DNA of 64,000 nt from Taenia hydatigena (lineage: Eukaryota; Platyhelminthes; Cestoda; Cyclophyllidea; Taeniidae). Shown piece after piece: positions 34,095 to 45,759 of the stretch. Numbering within the stretch: the stretch's first letter is position 1; each line of letters opens with the position of its first letter. Below the pieces are notes generated by a model. That model did not search any database and was not told where the DNA came from. It saw only the letters and a list, made by a program, of their open reading frames with translations. The stretch spans positions 4,008,715 to 4,072,714 of the forward strand of contig JADWOT020000001.1 in NCBI GenBank assembly GCA_036345935.2, written 5' to 3'. The translations under genes and the position numbers were made by a program.

Positions 34095-37000
34095 CCATGG
34101 GGTTCTGACATTTCAGTCTTTGTGCCGCGGAGAAATCGCCTCCGTGTGAGCGTGCTCAGCTACGTTTTGGAAATGACTGACGCAGTACTTCAATAAAAGA
34201 GGGAATGAGCGGGTGGCGAGATGCATTCGTTTGGCTGATAGATGAGCGTTAGTGCCACAGGCATAGGGGCCTTCTGCGGAGAGCTGAAAGTAAGAAGTCC
34301 CTGTGTAGAAGGGCTGGCGGAGTGTTGCGCTCTCCTACAAATGTTTAAAACCCTACGCGTTGTAAGGAGCCACTTACCGATACGAGGTGATACCTCAATC
34401 GTATTGCCACAGTGACATTAAATTAAAAGTGCTTCTAGTTTGCTACTAAAAGCTACCATCGGGTAGGGAGCACATAGCCACAAAAAAGCAGGGAGTAAGG
34501 CCGCAATCCGCTCTTCTAGGTGAACAGCATGGGTCGCGGTATGGGAGGGTGCTATGCAGTCTCGAGCAATACAGGAGTGGTGAATAACTATCTGAAGACG
34601 CAGGTCACAAAGGGGAATTAAAGCGCAGCCCAATCAAGCAAACCAGATGCAGTCTTATCTACATGAAAAAGTAAAGATTGTTGGTGCCTGTTGGCAGATG
34701 GTTTCTATGCTCCATCTAGGCTAAGAAGGCAAGCGTGGTCGGAGGAGCGGAAACGGGGTAGAGATTTGGCATTCTGTGAGGTGTTTTGCTATCCAATTCA
34801 TGTATCCTCTAGGTAGGAGCTCAATTTATGACTTCATAAGGGCGAATGGGTATTTTGTTGGAGCATTCAATTTCCATTGTCAAAGTTTAATGTTTATTTA
34901 GCTGTGCATTTGAACGCATGTTCTTGAGTGGTCGTAATTGAGGCTATCCCTCGACACCGTGGTTATCTGACCATAATTTTCGTCTATTCGCCCTACCCAG
35001 AATGGGTGATACCTTCAAAGGGGAAGCACTGAGGGCCCTTATTTCTTAGCTAGGCCTCTTTATTGAGCTCGAGCATTTTGTCATAAAGCATTTTCCCTGC
35101 TTTATTAAAGTTCTGCAATCCACATAGTGACCTTAGCAATCACTTCTCTACTGGCCTTCAGATGCAGAATTACCCTACTGTGCCTCGCGTCCAACAACTT
35201 TCCGAAGCTGTTAAAGTATGTGAGTGATTATGCTCACCGTCACTATGGTATAAGCAATCATATGCCAAACATCGTCACACCGTAGGCCATGTGCCCACCT
35301 GGTGTGCTGAGTTAGGCATTCTGTGGCCTAGTCGGATGCCAACAGGAATTACTATCTAAGCTATGAGCTGTCGCATAACCACGGCCGGGGTTTTGGTCCT
35401 CACCCACGTCTTCGGAGCCTTAACAGCAGCAACTGGGACAGCCTCCTGCTGACCTTCTACACAAGCCATCACAGTATGAGCTGTATCTGAGGTTAATTGC
35501 AAACACGAGTATTTTGGGATAGGTTGCTGCCTATTTGGCCGCGAGAAACGTGGTGCTTCGCCACACATTAAGCCATACACATGCACGCGGTATCGCAATT
35601 ACCTATTGCTATCCTGCCTAACGGTGCTTGAATTGAAGCTATCGACGACAGGTGCGACAGCAACTGGTGGTAGTCAAGGCCCACCAATGTCCCCGAACGC
35701 TGCGCGGTTCAGTGGTGTCGAGGCAACACCTCTCATAGATGTTAGTGGTAATTAAGCTTGGAGTAAATACGGAGTCAGATAAAGGAATGAACAACAGCAC
35801 ATATTTTTGTGCCATTCATGTATCGAAGGCCGTGCCATCTCTCAACTCGGACGAGTTTCCTTGTGAGTGCACACATCTGACCACCTTCTTGGCAGGAAGC
35901 ACTTCCATGTTTGAAATCACTCATTTCAAATGCAACGTCCACCAAGATTACTTGCCATAGTTCTTGATCTCTGCATCATCATAATCAGCGGCAGCAAAAC
36001 TGCATCTTCTACTCTTCTGACGTAGGCATTTGACGTCAATCCCAAGATAGATATTCGCCCTGATGAGTAACTTTTCTTAGGATTGAATAAAACTGCCATT
36101 GTCTACTATTCAAGGTTCTTTCCCCTTTGCTGTGTGGTCTAGGCATGACTCCCTTTCGTACATTCAAACATCTCTAAGTGCACTCACCAAAGCTGTGTAG
36201 AGGCTTTTTTAGTGCCATTATCTACCTTTGTAGTTATTTCTCTCTCGCTCCCCTTCCCTTTATTACTTCCCACAATCAAATTTCCTTAATGGCATTAACT
36301 GATTTTAATCTGAGCGTTTACTATTCAATTTTCTACGTGAAGTGGTGCTTTAGAGACTTGAGGGAGGCGACTTGTTGTTTTGAGACGTGCCCAATTGTCA
36401 TTAATCACCAATACAAATGGCATACTCGGCAACACCTGCATCGTATGTGGTCGTTAGTTTATAGTGAGTCCAAAACTCGACTGAAGCATCCATCAAACGT
36501 AAGCTCGCTGTTACAGGCCCTCATGCGGACACTCTCTATTGACCGAATACGGAAGCAACTGTTCGAACATACTGTGCATGGACACGTTCTGTCTGAGCTA
36601 CAATCGTGAAGTAGACTTCCTTTAATAGAATAAATGAAAAATCCTCCCTTGGTGAGTGGTTGAGGACCAATTGTGGCAAATTCGGTCCACTTGTAAAAAT
36701 CCTTCAGGGGTAGAATGGAGTAATTCAACCGGTGTAACCCAAGATCTTTTATATTCAGCTATAGCTGTTGGTGCGTGCAATGAAATTTCTGTCAATATCA
36801 AGCGGTTCAAAAGTGGGTAATGTCAATCAGTACCTTTAGCTTAAAGCGCTAAGTCTTTATTTTTCACCTATATGGACAAATTACGCATGCGGCTCCTAAT
36901 ACTGAGACTGGCATCGCTAGACGCCTCGGGAATCCAAAATGTTCGTAACATGATATAACTTTATCCTTTATAAATGGCTTTGAGCATTCTCGCAGTAGCT

Positions 37001-37599
37001 GTTTGACCGCCATGCAATCTTCTCATGAACGTCGGTGCTGTCGGATCTGTGGTATTCCTTAAGCCACAGCCGATTCCTTATCACTGTTCCACAGAGTGGT
37101 AAATTACATTCAAAATGAGAAAAAGAGATGGAAACACAGGTGTCAACAGAAGTTAGCTTAAGAGAAAGGACATGGATAATCATATTGACCACGCGTCAAG
37201 AAGTGGTGAGGGGTAGATTTTCAGAACGGAGTTTCCTCGTAACACTTAGGCCTAAATGGATCTTGAAAGAGGCACCTTCTCAATCTATCCAGGCACTGAA
37301 GTCACATCGGTCCTTTGGTACAAATACGAAGCGCCGGTTATGATGGTTATTAAGGAAAATCCTACTGGCAACTGTTATAAGTGGGAATTTGTCCAGTGCT
37401 TCCAAGGTCTGTTGTGCTCTACCAATATTTTATATGTCACTCATTAAAGTAAACTTATTTTACTTTACTTTTATCCAAGCACCATTCTTCCTGGTGGTTT
37501 CTATCACTGTTGGCGCAACACAGAAATCAAATTCTGGTCCTAACCAAGCTCGAGCTGCTGTTTGAGCCCAATGTTCAAGAACCTTTTACGAGTGCATTT

Positions 37600-37890
37600 C
37601 TAGTGGTTGGTTGAATTTGCCAATAAGGCGACTACTTGAGTGTCTGAGATGCAGCTACCGTGGGTAAGAAACGGTTGATAGGGTGCTTGCGAGAATGGCA
37701 AATGAGATGGAGACTTGTCAATACTTTGCAACGCTCCCAGTAGATTCAGGTAATTTATCGTCTTTTCCGCTCGCTCACTCTCTTGCTTGCACTCGCTCGT
37801 GTTGTCTCTGTGCTTACTCGCGTTCCTCACACAACAGTGGACACAGGTGCTGAAGTCTCCACCTCCGTACTTTGTGGTCGTGTGTAACAT
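37600..37890 (-). CDS. 96-residue frame, copy B of 11754-12044
   Basis: Same start, stop and length as copy A. Replacements are Gly to Asp, Met to Thr, Arg to Cys, Cys to Tyr, Ser to Asn and His to Gln, beside seven silent changes. The ATG and TAG are kept. Confidence 0.3.
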   Translation of the reverse strand: MLHTTTKYGGGDFSTCVHCCVRNASKHRDNTSECKQESERAEKTINYLNLLGALQSIDKSPSHLPFSQAPYQPFLTHGSCISDTQVVALLANSTNH

Positions 37891-38235
37891 ATGAACCAGA
37901 CCCTACAAGTATCACAACTTCAGTCCACAATTTATAAGCTTAGGATTGCTCCCCTTCGTCGACTAACTCAAAGAATCCTATAACTTTAGCAGAGTTGAAT
38001 TAACTGCCTAAGGAACGCACAGCTCAACTCGCAGCATCAAAAGACAATCGGAATTTGCTGGCAGGAAAGGATGAACCAAGAGTGGAGAAGAACGACAACA
38101 CAAAGAAATCTTGAAGGTAACTGAAGTCGTTGCAAATCTTGGATTTTTGGGTGCAATTAAATTAATCACCATTGGAATATGTAGAAAGGGGTAGAAAACC
38201 ACGTTGCGTCATGTCCAACAAAATTCAACTGATAT

Positions 38236-38539
38236 CTAGGACCGGACTTTGCTTGCTCCCTTGCTTTTCCTCTCATTTGGCGAATGCGTATGATGTAATC
38301 TAATTGAGACAAGGTTCTTTGGCATTTTCTTATGCAGTTTCGATTCCGATTTCATTGATACAGCTGCACTGTTCCGTCCTGATGAGTAGTCGCCATCTAT
38401 CGGTCTTTCTGTGCAGCCGTATGCTCCATACCTTATGGAAGAACAAATGAGCAAAGTATATTGATAGAAGTGCTGGGTGAGTAGACAACGAGCCTCATTT
38501 ATTTGGCATAGGCCACCAGGTCCACAGCTAGCATAATCC
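38236..38539 (-). CDS. 101-codon exon-like segment, copy B of 12390-12693
   Basis: Identical length and acceptor. Cys to Ser near the start and Arg to Lys near the end are the only residue changes seen. Confidence 0.25.
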
Positions 38540-41500
38540 CTACATCATAAAAATGGGATGGTAACCGGATCATGGAGCACGGGATGGTCTTCAACGTTCT
38601 TTGCGTAGGGAAAATATTAGGCTTCACGCTGTAGACACTCCCTTTCTTCGTGTGCCTCTACTGTCCCGTTTTCATTTTATTTGTCACGAGGTAGTCGACT
38701 AATACATGAGTAGCTAGTGGACAGGCGGATAAATTATGCAAGATTTTGCTATTCAGACGGGGAAATAAGCGTAATGCATCATGAAGCTTTCAGCAGATTC
38801 ATTTACGCAACTGCATTGTGGACATTCGTCAGTCTTACGCAACACAATACTTTATCTCAGTCGTCCCATCATTTCAATTTGATAGCATTTTAATATTGTC
38901 TTGTGCACAGTCCAATTTAGAAAGTAGGCTCTTTGCAACTCTAATTAAAGCTGGTTGGCTTCTATAAGCCCTCATATGCAAACCTCCTTATTGTTAGTCG
39001 TCTACGGCAGATACTCTCTTTTTGTTGTCGAATTTCTACTTTTAGGACAACAAAGTTGGTAGCGTTGTTCATTTGGACGGATACCGCTTGCATCTATCAT
39101 CAATGCACCTCACAGACCATGTTAAGGTGCATTTTAGCATCCAAAATCAAAGAATGGTTTAACAAGTCTGTTATCACATTCAACGGATGAGTTATTGAAC
39201 ACTTGTTGCATGACTCGCACCAGGCAGTAGAATTTGCTTATCATTTAACTGTCCAATGGCTCAACTATCTTCGTCACACTCCACCACGGGCTCAATGCGA
39301 CAATCTGAAAGGTTGGCTGTGCTCCTCCTCCGTTCAACTTCAGGCCTGTAGATTGAAGGGGTTCAATGACTATTCTATAATGCGAAGTCTGCTAGAATCC
39401 GAGTACGGTGGGTCTGCCAGATGTTACGCTCAAGGTGTTCTTAAAAACCCAATTCGACTTATCGCTTTGTGTTTATGTGACTGGCCTATTCCATTTAATT
39501 TACACACAAGAAAGTAGTGTTTGTGAATTGGCACTGCGTTTCCAATCATAGAGGCAATAGCTGACAATGAGGTAGAGACATCGATGCAGACATCCGGTGG
39601 GTGGAGCATGTGACACGGCGTTTGTGGACGATAAGACGGACTGACAAATGGGCAATGTCAGAGGCTGTACGGTGTAATTTCCAATGCTTTCAGGAGAAAG
39701 GAACTAAATCGTCTCGTTCTGTCATGCTAGACGCACAACAGCAAAGGTATTTGGTCCTAAAATATGAAAAAGAAGCAGTGTCTGGGTTTGTCGGAGCCCT
39801 CACAATGCATTGACAGTGGTTGGATACCACTAGGAGTAGAATTCCAGGAACCGATGTTGCGAGAATTCACGTTGCTTTTGCAAATGTTCACCTGATCCTC
39901 TCCTTCTACAAAATCCTTAATTACGTACCTTTGTCGATTAGTCATTGACTTGAATCGGAACATACCCAAGTAGCACGAGGTGGGTTTGATGGCTGGTCAT
40001 TTAAGAAGCATGCATGAATCATGTGTGGCTGGTTTACCAGCGCATCCTTCCGAAGCCTCATTTGGCATCTCTAAATGCCTCGACTGCCATATCACCTTGT
40101 GGTGAGATTTATTTGGAGATACAGACTCCCATTTATCGTAGTATGAGATTGTGCTTGAGGGCGGACCAAAACGCGTCTTCGCCACTCGGTTGATTCAGTC
40201 GGTACACCTGCTAATGACAGGTTCATCTTGAGTTTATAGTGAGCGATCTATCAGAGGATTGTTTCTGGCACGTTCTCATTAGTAGCCGCCAAAGTAGAAC
40301 CTTTTAAAGGAATTGGATGCGAATGCCTTTATAATATTGTAGACATCCACAGCAAACGAAAATTTTCTATGACACAAACACTGGACTTCAGCTAATGCTA
40401 GCGTCTTCATTAACAATGGCTCATGCAATACACTTTGATTTACAATTTAGCGATTGCTATAAGGCCCTAAGTAAATGCTGTAACAGAGACATCGACAATA
40501 CTTAATTTAGTGGGTCTTGAATGCCCTAAAGCAGGCAAAATGATCAATCAAAGATTCCTACAAGTGACGAAAAAGGCACTTTTCTTAATTAGGATAAAGT
40601 AGTAGCATATATTGCAGAGTTTTTGCATTAATATTATTAGCCTTTGAGAGGAGTAGATGTAGAGCTCACTGATGAGCTTGTAGATGTTAATTGTTGCGCC
40701 GTTCTACCTCTGTTACGATGGCTGTGAATTTGGGCTACAGCATCTCACAAATAAGAAAATCAAAGTAGGAAACCCTTTCATTGCCGCCTGTGCTGTATGA
40801 AAATGACTCAATTGACAAATGAAATGTCTGGTGCAAGGTGCACACATTGATCTGCTTAAGAGAATATGCTGTGATCAAGATACACATGTCTGCTGAAAAA
40901 TTCGAATGGTCAGGTTTTGTAATCGCTCTCCCTGACAGAACCACTCACCAAGGTTATAACTCTGTCGGTGTCGCGTAAAATTAGCCAAGATGGAGTCGGA
41001 GGAGTTGTTGGAAAGTAATGTGGTGAGATAAACAAAGAAGAGCCCAACCAGAGCGGGCCCAGGGAGTAAACCTCGTCGACAGCATAACAGCGGAGTATGT
41101 CGCATAAAGACACACCAGGCTAGGCTGTCGACAGACGACATATTTTAGACAAAATGGAGGATTCGCGGTACTTTACCCTTGAAAATAAGTAAACCATCAT
41201 GGGTGCCATGGATAACGAATTCCCAAAGACCAATTACTTGCCAGTCATTTCTGTATTATGGTCCTGGCCCCTTTCAATACTTTCTGATATCTTCTCAAGA
41301 CGGACTACTTAAACTTTCAATCAGTGAAATTGAACAAAGTCCGGTAGACTTGACTTCCATCTGATATTTTATGCCACTCTTTCACCCTTAGAAGCCATCG
41401 CTTGCACAAAAGTTGGTGTCTTCATCCCATGGCCTTGACTCCACAACATTTCCTACTCGACAAAATTAAATCGGTATAACCACATTTTAAAAATATTTAA

Positions 41501-42301
41501 TGTCGGGAAAGGGAATTGTCACACCGACGGGACGTCAATGGAAAGCATTTAAACGTGTTATCGGCAAATCATAGTGATCTCACTGCTCTCTAATGGAACC
41601 ACCGCCCCAGTGTGGGAGTTGTCACCACCCGAAATGACAAAATGCCAAAAACAAAGTAAGAAATTTATTTTAGAAGGTTTGCGCGATCTGTTGCTCTTGC
41701 ATTCTTGACTCAGTCAGTTACGGTGAGGTCTAGTATGCCAATAGTAGCTTGAATATGGCTGCATCGTTGCAAGGCATTTTTGATGTTCTGAGGTAGACGC
41801 CTGTGATATCGAGAATGTACTGGTCTGCGGTTAGCCATTTACGGTCTTAGTATTGCCAATTTGATACCGCTGTGCCCACTACGCATGTCGCAGTCATTTT
41901 GTCATTGCCAAAGCTGCCAAAACGTGGTTGTTCGTTCGACAATTTTAGCACAGTTTTCATGGCTAATAAGGACAGATATTGTAAGGAGAGGCAGCTTGAT
42001 GGTTAGAGGCATTCGTTGTATCTAAAGTCACCAGCATTGCAGGTGTCGGCGCTCCCCCGTGCGTTGGCTCATGTCAGCATGAGGGTAACGAAACCAAGAG
42101 TGCGTCCTTAATTAAACAAACAAGTGTGCTATACACACATCCCCATTCCCGCCTCGGTCATTGCAACAATTCACATTCAACTTTTTTAAAGGCATTTTTC
42201 CTTCTGTAAAGCACATCATGAATGACCTTGATTGCGTTCATGCCATTCCACCAGATGTAGACAAACAAGTTTACGAGTCCCACCATGAATGTAATGAGCA
42301 G

Positions 42302-42387
42302 TCATTCCAAAGAGGTGATGCAGAATGCGACCTTATTTGCATTAGGTATGTTCTGAATACAGCTGATTGCATGCCTGCTCTTAGCAT
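42302..42387 (-). pseudogene. Family 2 micro-frame with a one-base deletion
   Basis: ATG 42387 is kept, but the run in ATGCAAAATAAGG has lost one A, shifting the frame after about 18 codons and extending it past the usual stop. Its TATAAATA at 42472-42479 is intact. Confidence 0.5.
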
Positions 42388-42471
42388 TGCCCCTCACTCG
42401 AGGAAACGAGGCACGAATTACCAACGCGAACCGTGAAGGATGCCTGTCTGACGCCGAGCTCACAACAGCGA

Positions 42472-42479
42472 TATTTATA
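42472..42479 (-). promoter_or_regulatory. Family 2 TATA box
   Basis: TATAAATA on the minus strand in the same context as at 16796-16803. Confidence 0.5.
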
Positions 42480-43775
42480 CAGACACGTGGTGAGCACAAT
42501 CAAGCACCAACAGGGAAGTGCAGCGTAAGAGGGCTTGAAGTAGAACGGGGAGGCAGCTGTCAGCAACGAAGATTGTCCATTGACTATGCACTCATCACAC
42601 ACGAGGGATCAGTCGTGCAGTTTTCAAAGGCGTCACCTTCATTGGCTTCGTGAAGTTGGTTAGGACTATTTGCAGTGATACGATATCTCCGTCGAGTGTT
42701 CGTATGCTATAAGTAAATGGGTGTGGAGTAAAGAGCTGGAGTGGAGGACATTAATCTCTCTTCTATTTGCACGCAAGTCTGAACGTTTGTGCTTTGTTTA
42801 GTTGTGAGCATGAGTTTTAACTATTTGAATCTGCTTCATCTAGACCAATCGACCTAAGTCAGCGCAGATTTGCCTAGCAATACCGAGTCCAATGTAGCTC
42901 CGAAAATACGAGAAATGCACGTTTTGAAATCAAAACATGGTGGAAAAGTTCTGGTTTGTCGTTTGTTGCTTATTTGAAGAAAATGACCATCAGTCTGACA
43001 CATCAGCGAAATGTAAAGTTGCCTTTTGCTTGGTGACTAAATTGAGCATTCCATGAACGAATGACTGTCGTAGGTTACTGTCTACGAAAGGCAGGCGGAA
43101 CATGCCTAATCGGATCTTCGCTGATTTTTTCACATCCAAGCTACACATAACTCACTACGAAGGACTGGATTCTGCACACCAGACAATTCTAACCTCTTCC
43201 AAATCAGAACAGCAACCAACAGGCTGCAAATGGATCGGCAATTTACTTGGGGCAGATAAACACAATTAAGAAGCCACCTCGTACAACAATCACCTCCAAA
43301 TGAAGAACTAACAAAAGAGCATTCCGAACCGTTCAACCAAGTTACTGCGAAGTAGCAAACAAATATGGTTTGGTGGTAATAATTCTTAAATCTTAAGCAT
43401 TTGGAGACTAATGCAATAGTTGGCAAACTGTGGATAGGAAATAGTATAGAGGCTTCAGGAAGTCAGTCACTTACTGCCTTGTTAGGTAAGACAGAAGGAG
43501 GGCAAATCACACTCTCTTTGGCAACAAATATAAGATTGGAATTAAATTGTTAAGCACCATGGGAATCGCTACGTAGTGTTCATTGTGTGCCCACTTGATA
43601 ACAGTTGAGAGGAATGCCACGGCAGCATATCCATCAACAATCGCAACCTATATCAGCATCATACTCGGCGTCACCGTTCAGTTAGGGAAGGAGGTGTTGA
43701 CGTCACTGCCCAGGCATATGAATACGTTCAGCAGCGAAGGTGACAAGGTGGATAGAAGAACACCATAAATATGCG

Positions 43776-43814
43776 ATGGATGGATGGATGGGTGGGTGGG
43801 TTAGTGGGTGGGTG
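43776..43814. repeat. GATG/GGTG tetranucleotide run
   Basis: Units of GATG grade into GGTG, then TTAGTGGGTGGGTG. The same run lies at 52112-52151 and, reversed, at 48910-48952, always in the same module context. Confidence 0.9.
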
Positions 43815-44583
43815 AAGAGATGGACATTAATGGGTTAGAGAGATCGGGTTCATGTTGCTCCATCTGGTAGCCGGTAGATCCTGGTGGCCAGTTAGTCAGT
43901 CAGTCAACAAATTGGAAACTGCTGAAGTCAAGTGCGAAGTAAGACAGAAACGATTAACTTGCTACTACAACCAGTGTTTGATCCACTGCATTGCCTAGTG
44001 ATCATTGTGCAACACACTTCAACTTGGCAGGTAGCGGGATCCATTATTCCTTAAGTATTATGTGATTTATGCCATAATAGACAAAACGCTGCGTAAGTTG
44101 GACAAGTAAGTCCCCTTCACAGAAGATGGCTCGGCATTTAGCAAATAAACACTTCGATACCTCTCCAATCATTTGGACACACATTCGCCCAATTAATCCT
44201 GTGTGTGTGGCTGCACAAACAGACAGACCCATGCTAGTGTGGTTCAAGTTCCGCACCCTTCTCTCATTCGCCCCACTTAACCCCACCGTCACTTCATGTT
44301 CCCTCTCTTTATTATCTATTCCATTGCCCTGAATATATGGTGGAGCTTATATGATGGAGGCACTAGTGACATTTTTGGTTTGTGTGCGTTCCGTGCCCAC
44401 ACATCCCATGTGATAGCAGTTGTGTGGAACGTCAACACTGGGATCATGGTTGGTGATGCAGGTGCACAAACGCCAACAGCAAGAAAGAAGGAAGATTGAA
44501 TACGAGCAAAATATATTTACACTAGAGACATGTGTCATGGTAGTGGCGATGAAAAGGAGGTGTAATATTGCAACGCTCGATAG

Positions 44584-44763
44584 TTAACTTGAGTCATTTG
44601 TGTGGGGGAGGGGTGAAGAGTCGTTGACATTGGATGAAGTATCGGAGTCAACGTGCGTCCACAGTGCGTCCTGCATCAAGTCGGGATAGTCGGCGTCAAC
44701 GTACACCGGCGTGTACGATTGCTGTGGTGACGAGGGTTCGTCCCGTGAAGTCGAGCTGTCCAT
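44584..44763 (-). CDS. Family 1 acidic protein (59 residues), full-length copy
   Basis: ATG 44763 to TAA 44584. Starts MDSSTSRDEPSSPQQS, then the core with Glu to Ala (MQDALW), then a Ser/Asp/Asn tail ending HTNDSS. Predicted layout: promoter 45085-45116, a short non-coding first exon ending CACAG|GTGCTA, an intron holding a short TGG run (44937-44952 on the plus strand), an acceptor TTTACTTTCTGTAG, and an exon opening GTGGGTGAGTG before the ATG. The frame is also open upstream of the ATG across the predicted intron end, so a longer protein is possible. The product is strongly acidic with no signal peptide or membrane span, so probably intracellular. Function unknown. Confidence 0.5.
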   Translation of the reverse strand: MDSSTSRDEPSSPQQSYTPVYVDADYPDLMQDALWTHVDSDTSSNVNDSSPLPHTNDSS

Positions 44764-45084
44764 TGTTTGGTTGTGTTGAAGTACACTCACCCACCTACAG
44801 AAAGTAAATCCACAGATCACATTCAATACATCAAACAATTGCAGCTCAGAACAGCAATCTGATTGTGCTAAAATAGCGATAGCTTTGTGCCAGTACAAAA
44901 GAACATGGAATGCGTGGTGCAAAGTGCGGCCCTGAGTGGTGGTGGTGGTGGTTGAAATTCAACTCCATCCGCTGAGTATGTATAAGTTGATTGTGGACTT
45001 CCACGCCGATGATGATGAAAGGAATGCAACCAACCTCAGTTAGCACCTGTGGTTATTGGTTGCGGCAAACTGCAATCGCTGTCG

Positions 45085-45116
45085 TTATATAGACGTGTGA
45101 GCTGCAGCATCATTGG
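45085..45116 (-). promoter_or_regulatory. Family 1 promoter (TATATAA 45085-45091, CCAAT 45112-45116)
   Basis: Consensus promoter of the family, 322 bases before ATG 44763. Confidence 0.65.
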
Positions 45117-45702
45117 CTGGCTATTATTGGACGCATTGGAAGTTAAATTAGGAGCAATGCAAATTAGTAACCTAGACACCTGGCTACTATATGCAATTGC
45201 ATTAGATATGTCAGTCGCTTACACTTGGTCTCCTTAATGGTGTTTACCGTTTGATCTGTCGAGATGCCTGTGCTTTGTTTGCAAGAGCATTTGCAGTTCG
45301 TCTAGCTTATCCACCATCTTCAATGGCAACGATTCGTTGCTGTTTCATAGTAGCTTTTCTGAGTGGCTTGAGATATTCTTTGGGTAGAACTGCATTTTGT
45401 GGCAAACATGGGGCAAGGTGCGTTATTAACTGTGTCTGTCTGCATTATATGATGTTGGAGCCCACCACAATGTGTATGTAGTCATTAGTACTTAAGAGTC
45501 GAAAGTGTCTACTGTACAGTATGCAGCCCCACTGTTTGGGTCACATGCAGGCTAGATGAGATTTCAGTAGGAACCAGATCACTTGTTCCACCTTCGTCTT
45601 GTAGACAACAATCTCAGGCAGTCAGTTGTTCTGAGAATGCTGAATTTGCCCTTTTACGATGCGGTTCCCTGTTGATGTTTGGTCGTGCTCGCCACATGTG
45701 TG

Positions 45703-45709
45703 TATAAAT
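45703..45709 (+). promoter_or_regulatory. Family 2 TATA box (TATAAAT)
   Basis: TATAAATC in place of TATAAATA; same flanks as the other copies, but the E-box-like CACGTG reads CACATG here. Confidence 0.5.
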
Positions 45710-45759
45710 CTCGCTGTTGTGAGCTCGGCGTCGAACAGGCTTCCTCGGCGGTTCGCGTT

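Larger units (their letters stand above)
34095..43513 (+). repeat. 9.4 kb segmental duplication, copy B (partner 8262-17751)
   Basis: Begins CCATGGGGTTCTGAC at the end of the 32272-34094 module and ends after CAAATCACACT. It supplies the 90 bases missing in the copy A gap. Within 34.1-41.6 kb it contains nothing beyond what copy A has. From 41.7 kb on it carries a family 2 module. Confidence 0.9.
43540..45240 (+). repeat. 1.7 kb module with family 1 gene, copy 1 of 2
   Basis: Matches 51820-53640 in order and orientation: CACCATGG block, tetranucleotide run, ATTTGGACACACATTCGC block, family 1 gene and promoter. A part (43.55-43.9 kb) also occurs inverted at 48815-49240. Confidence 0.85.
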
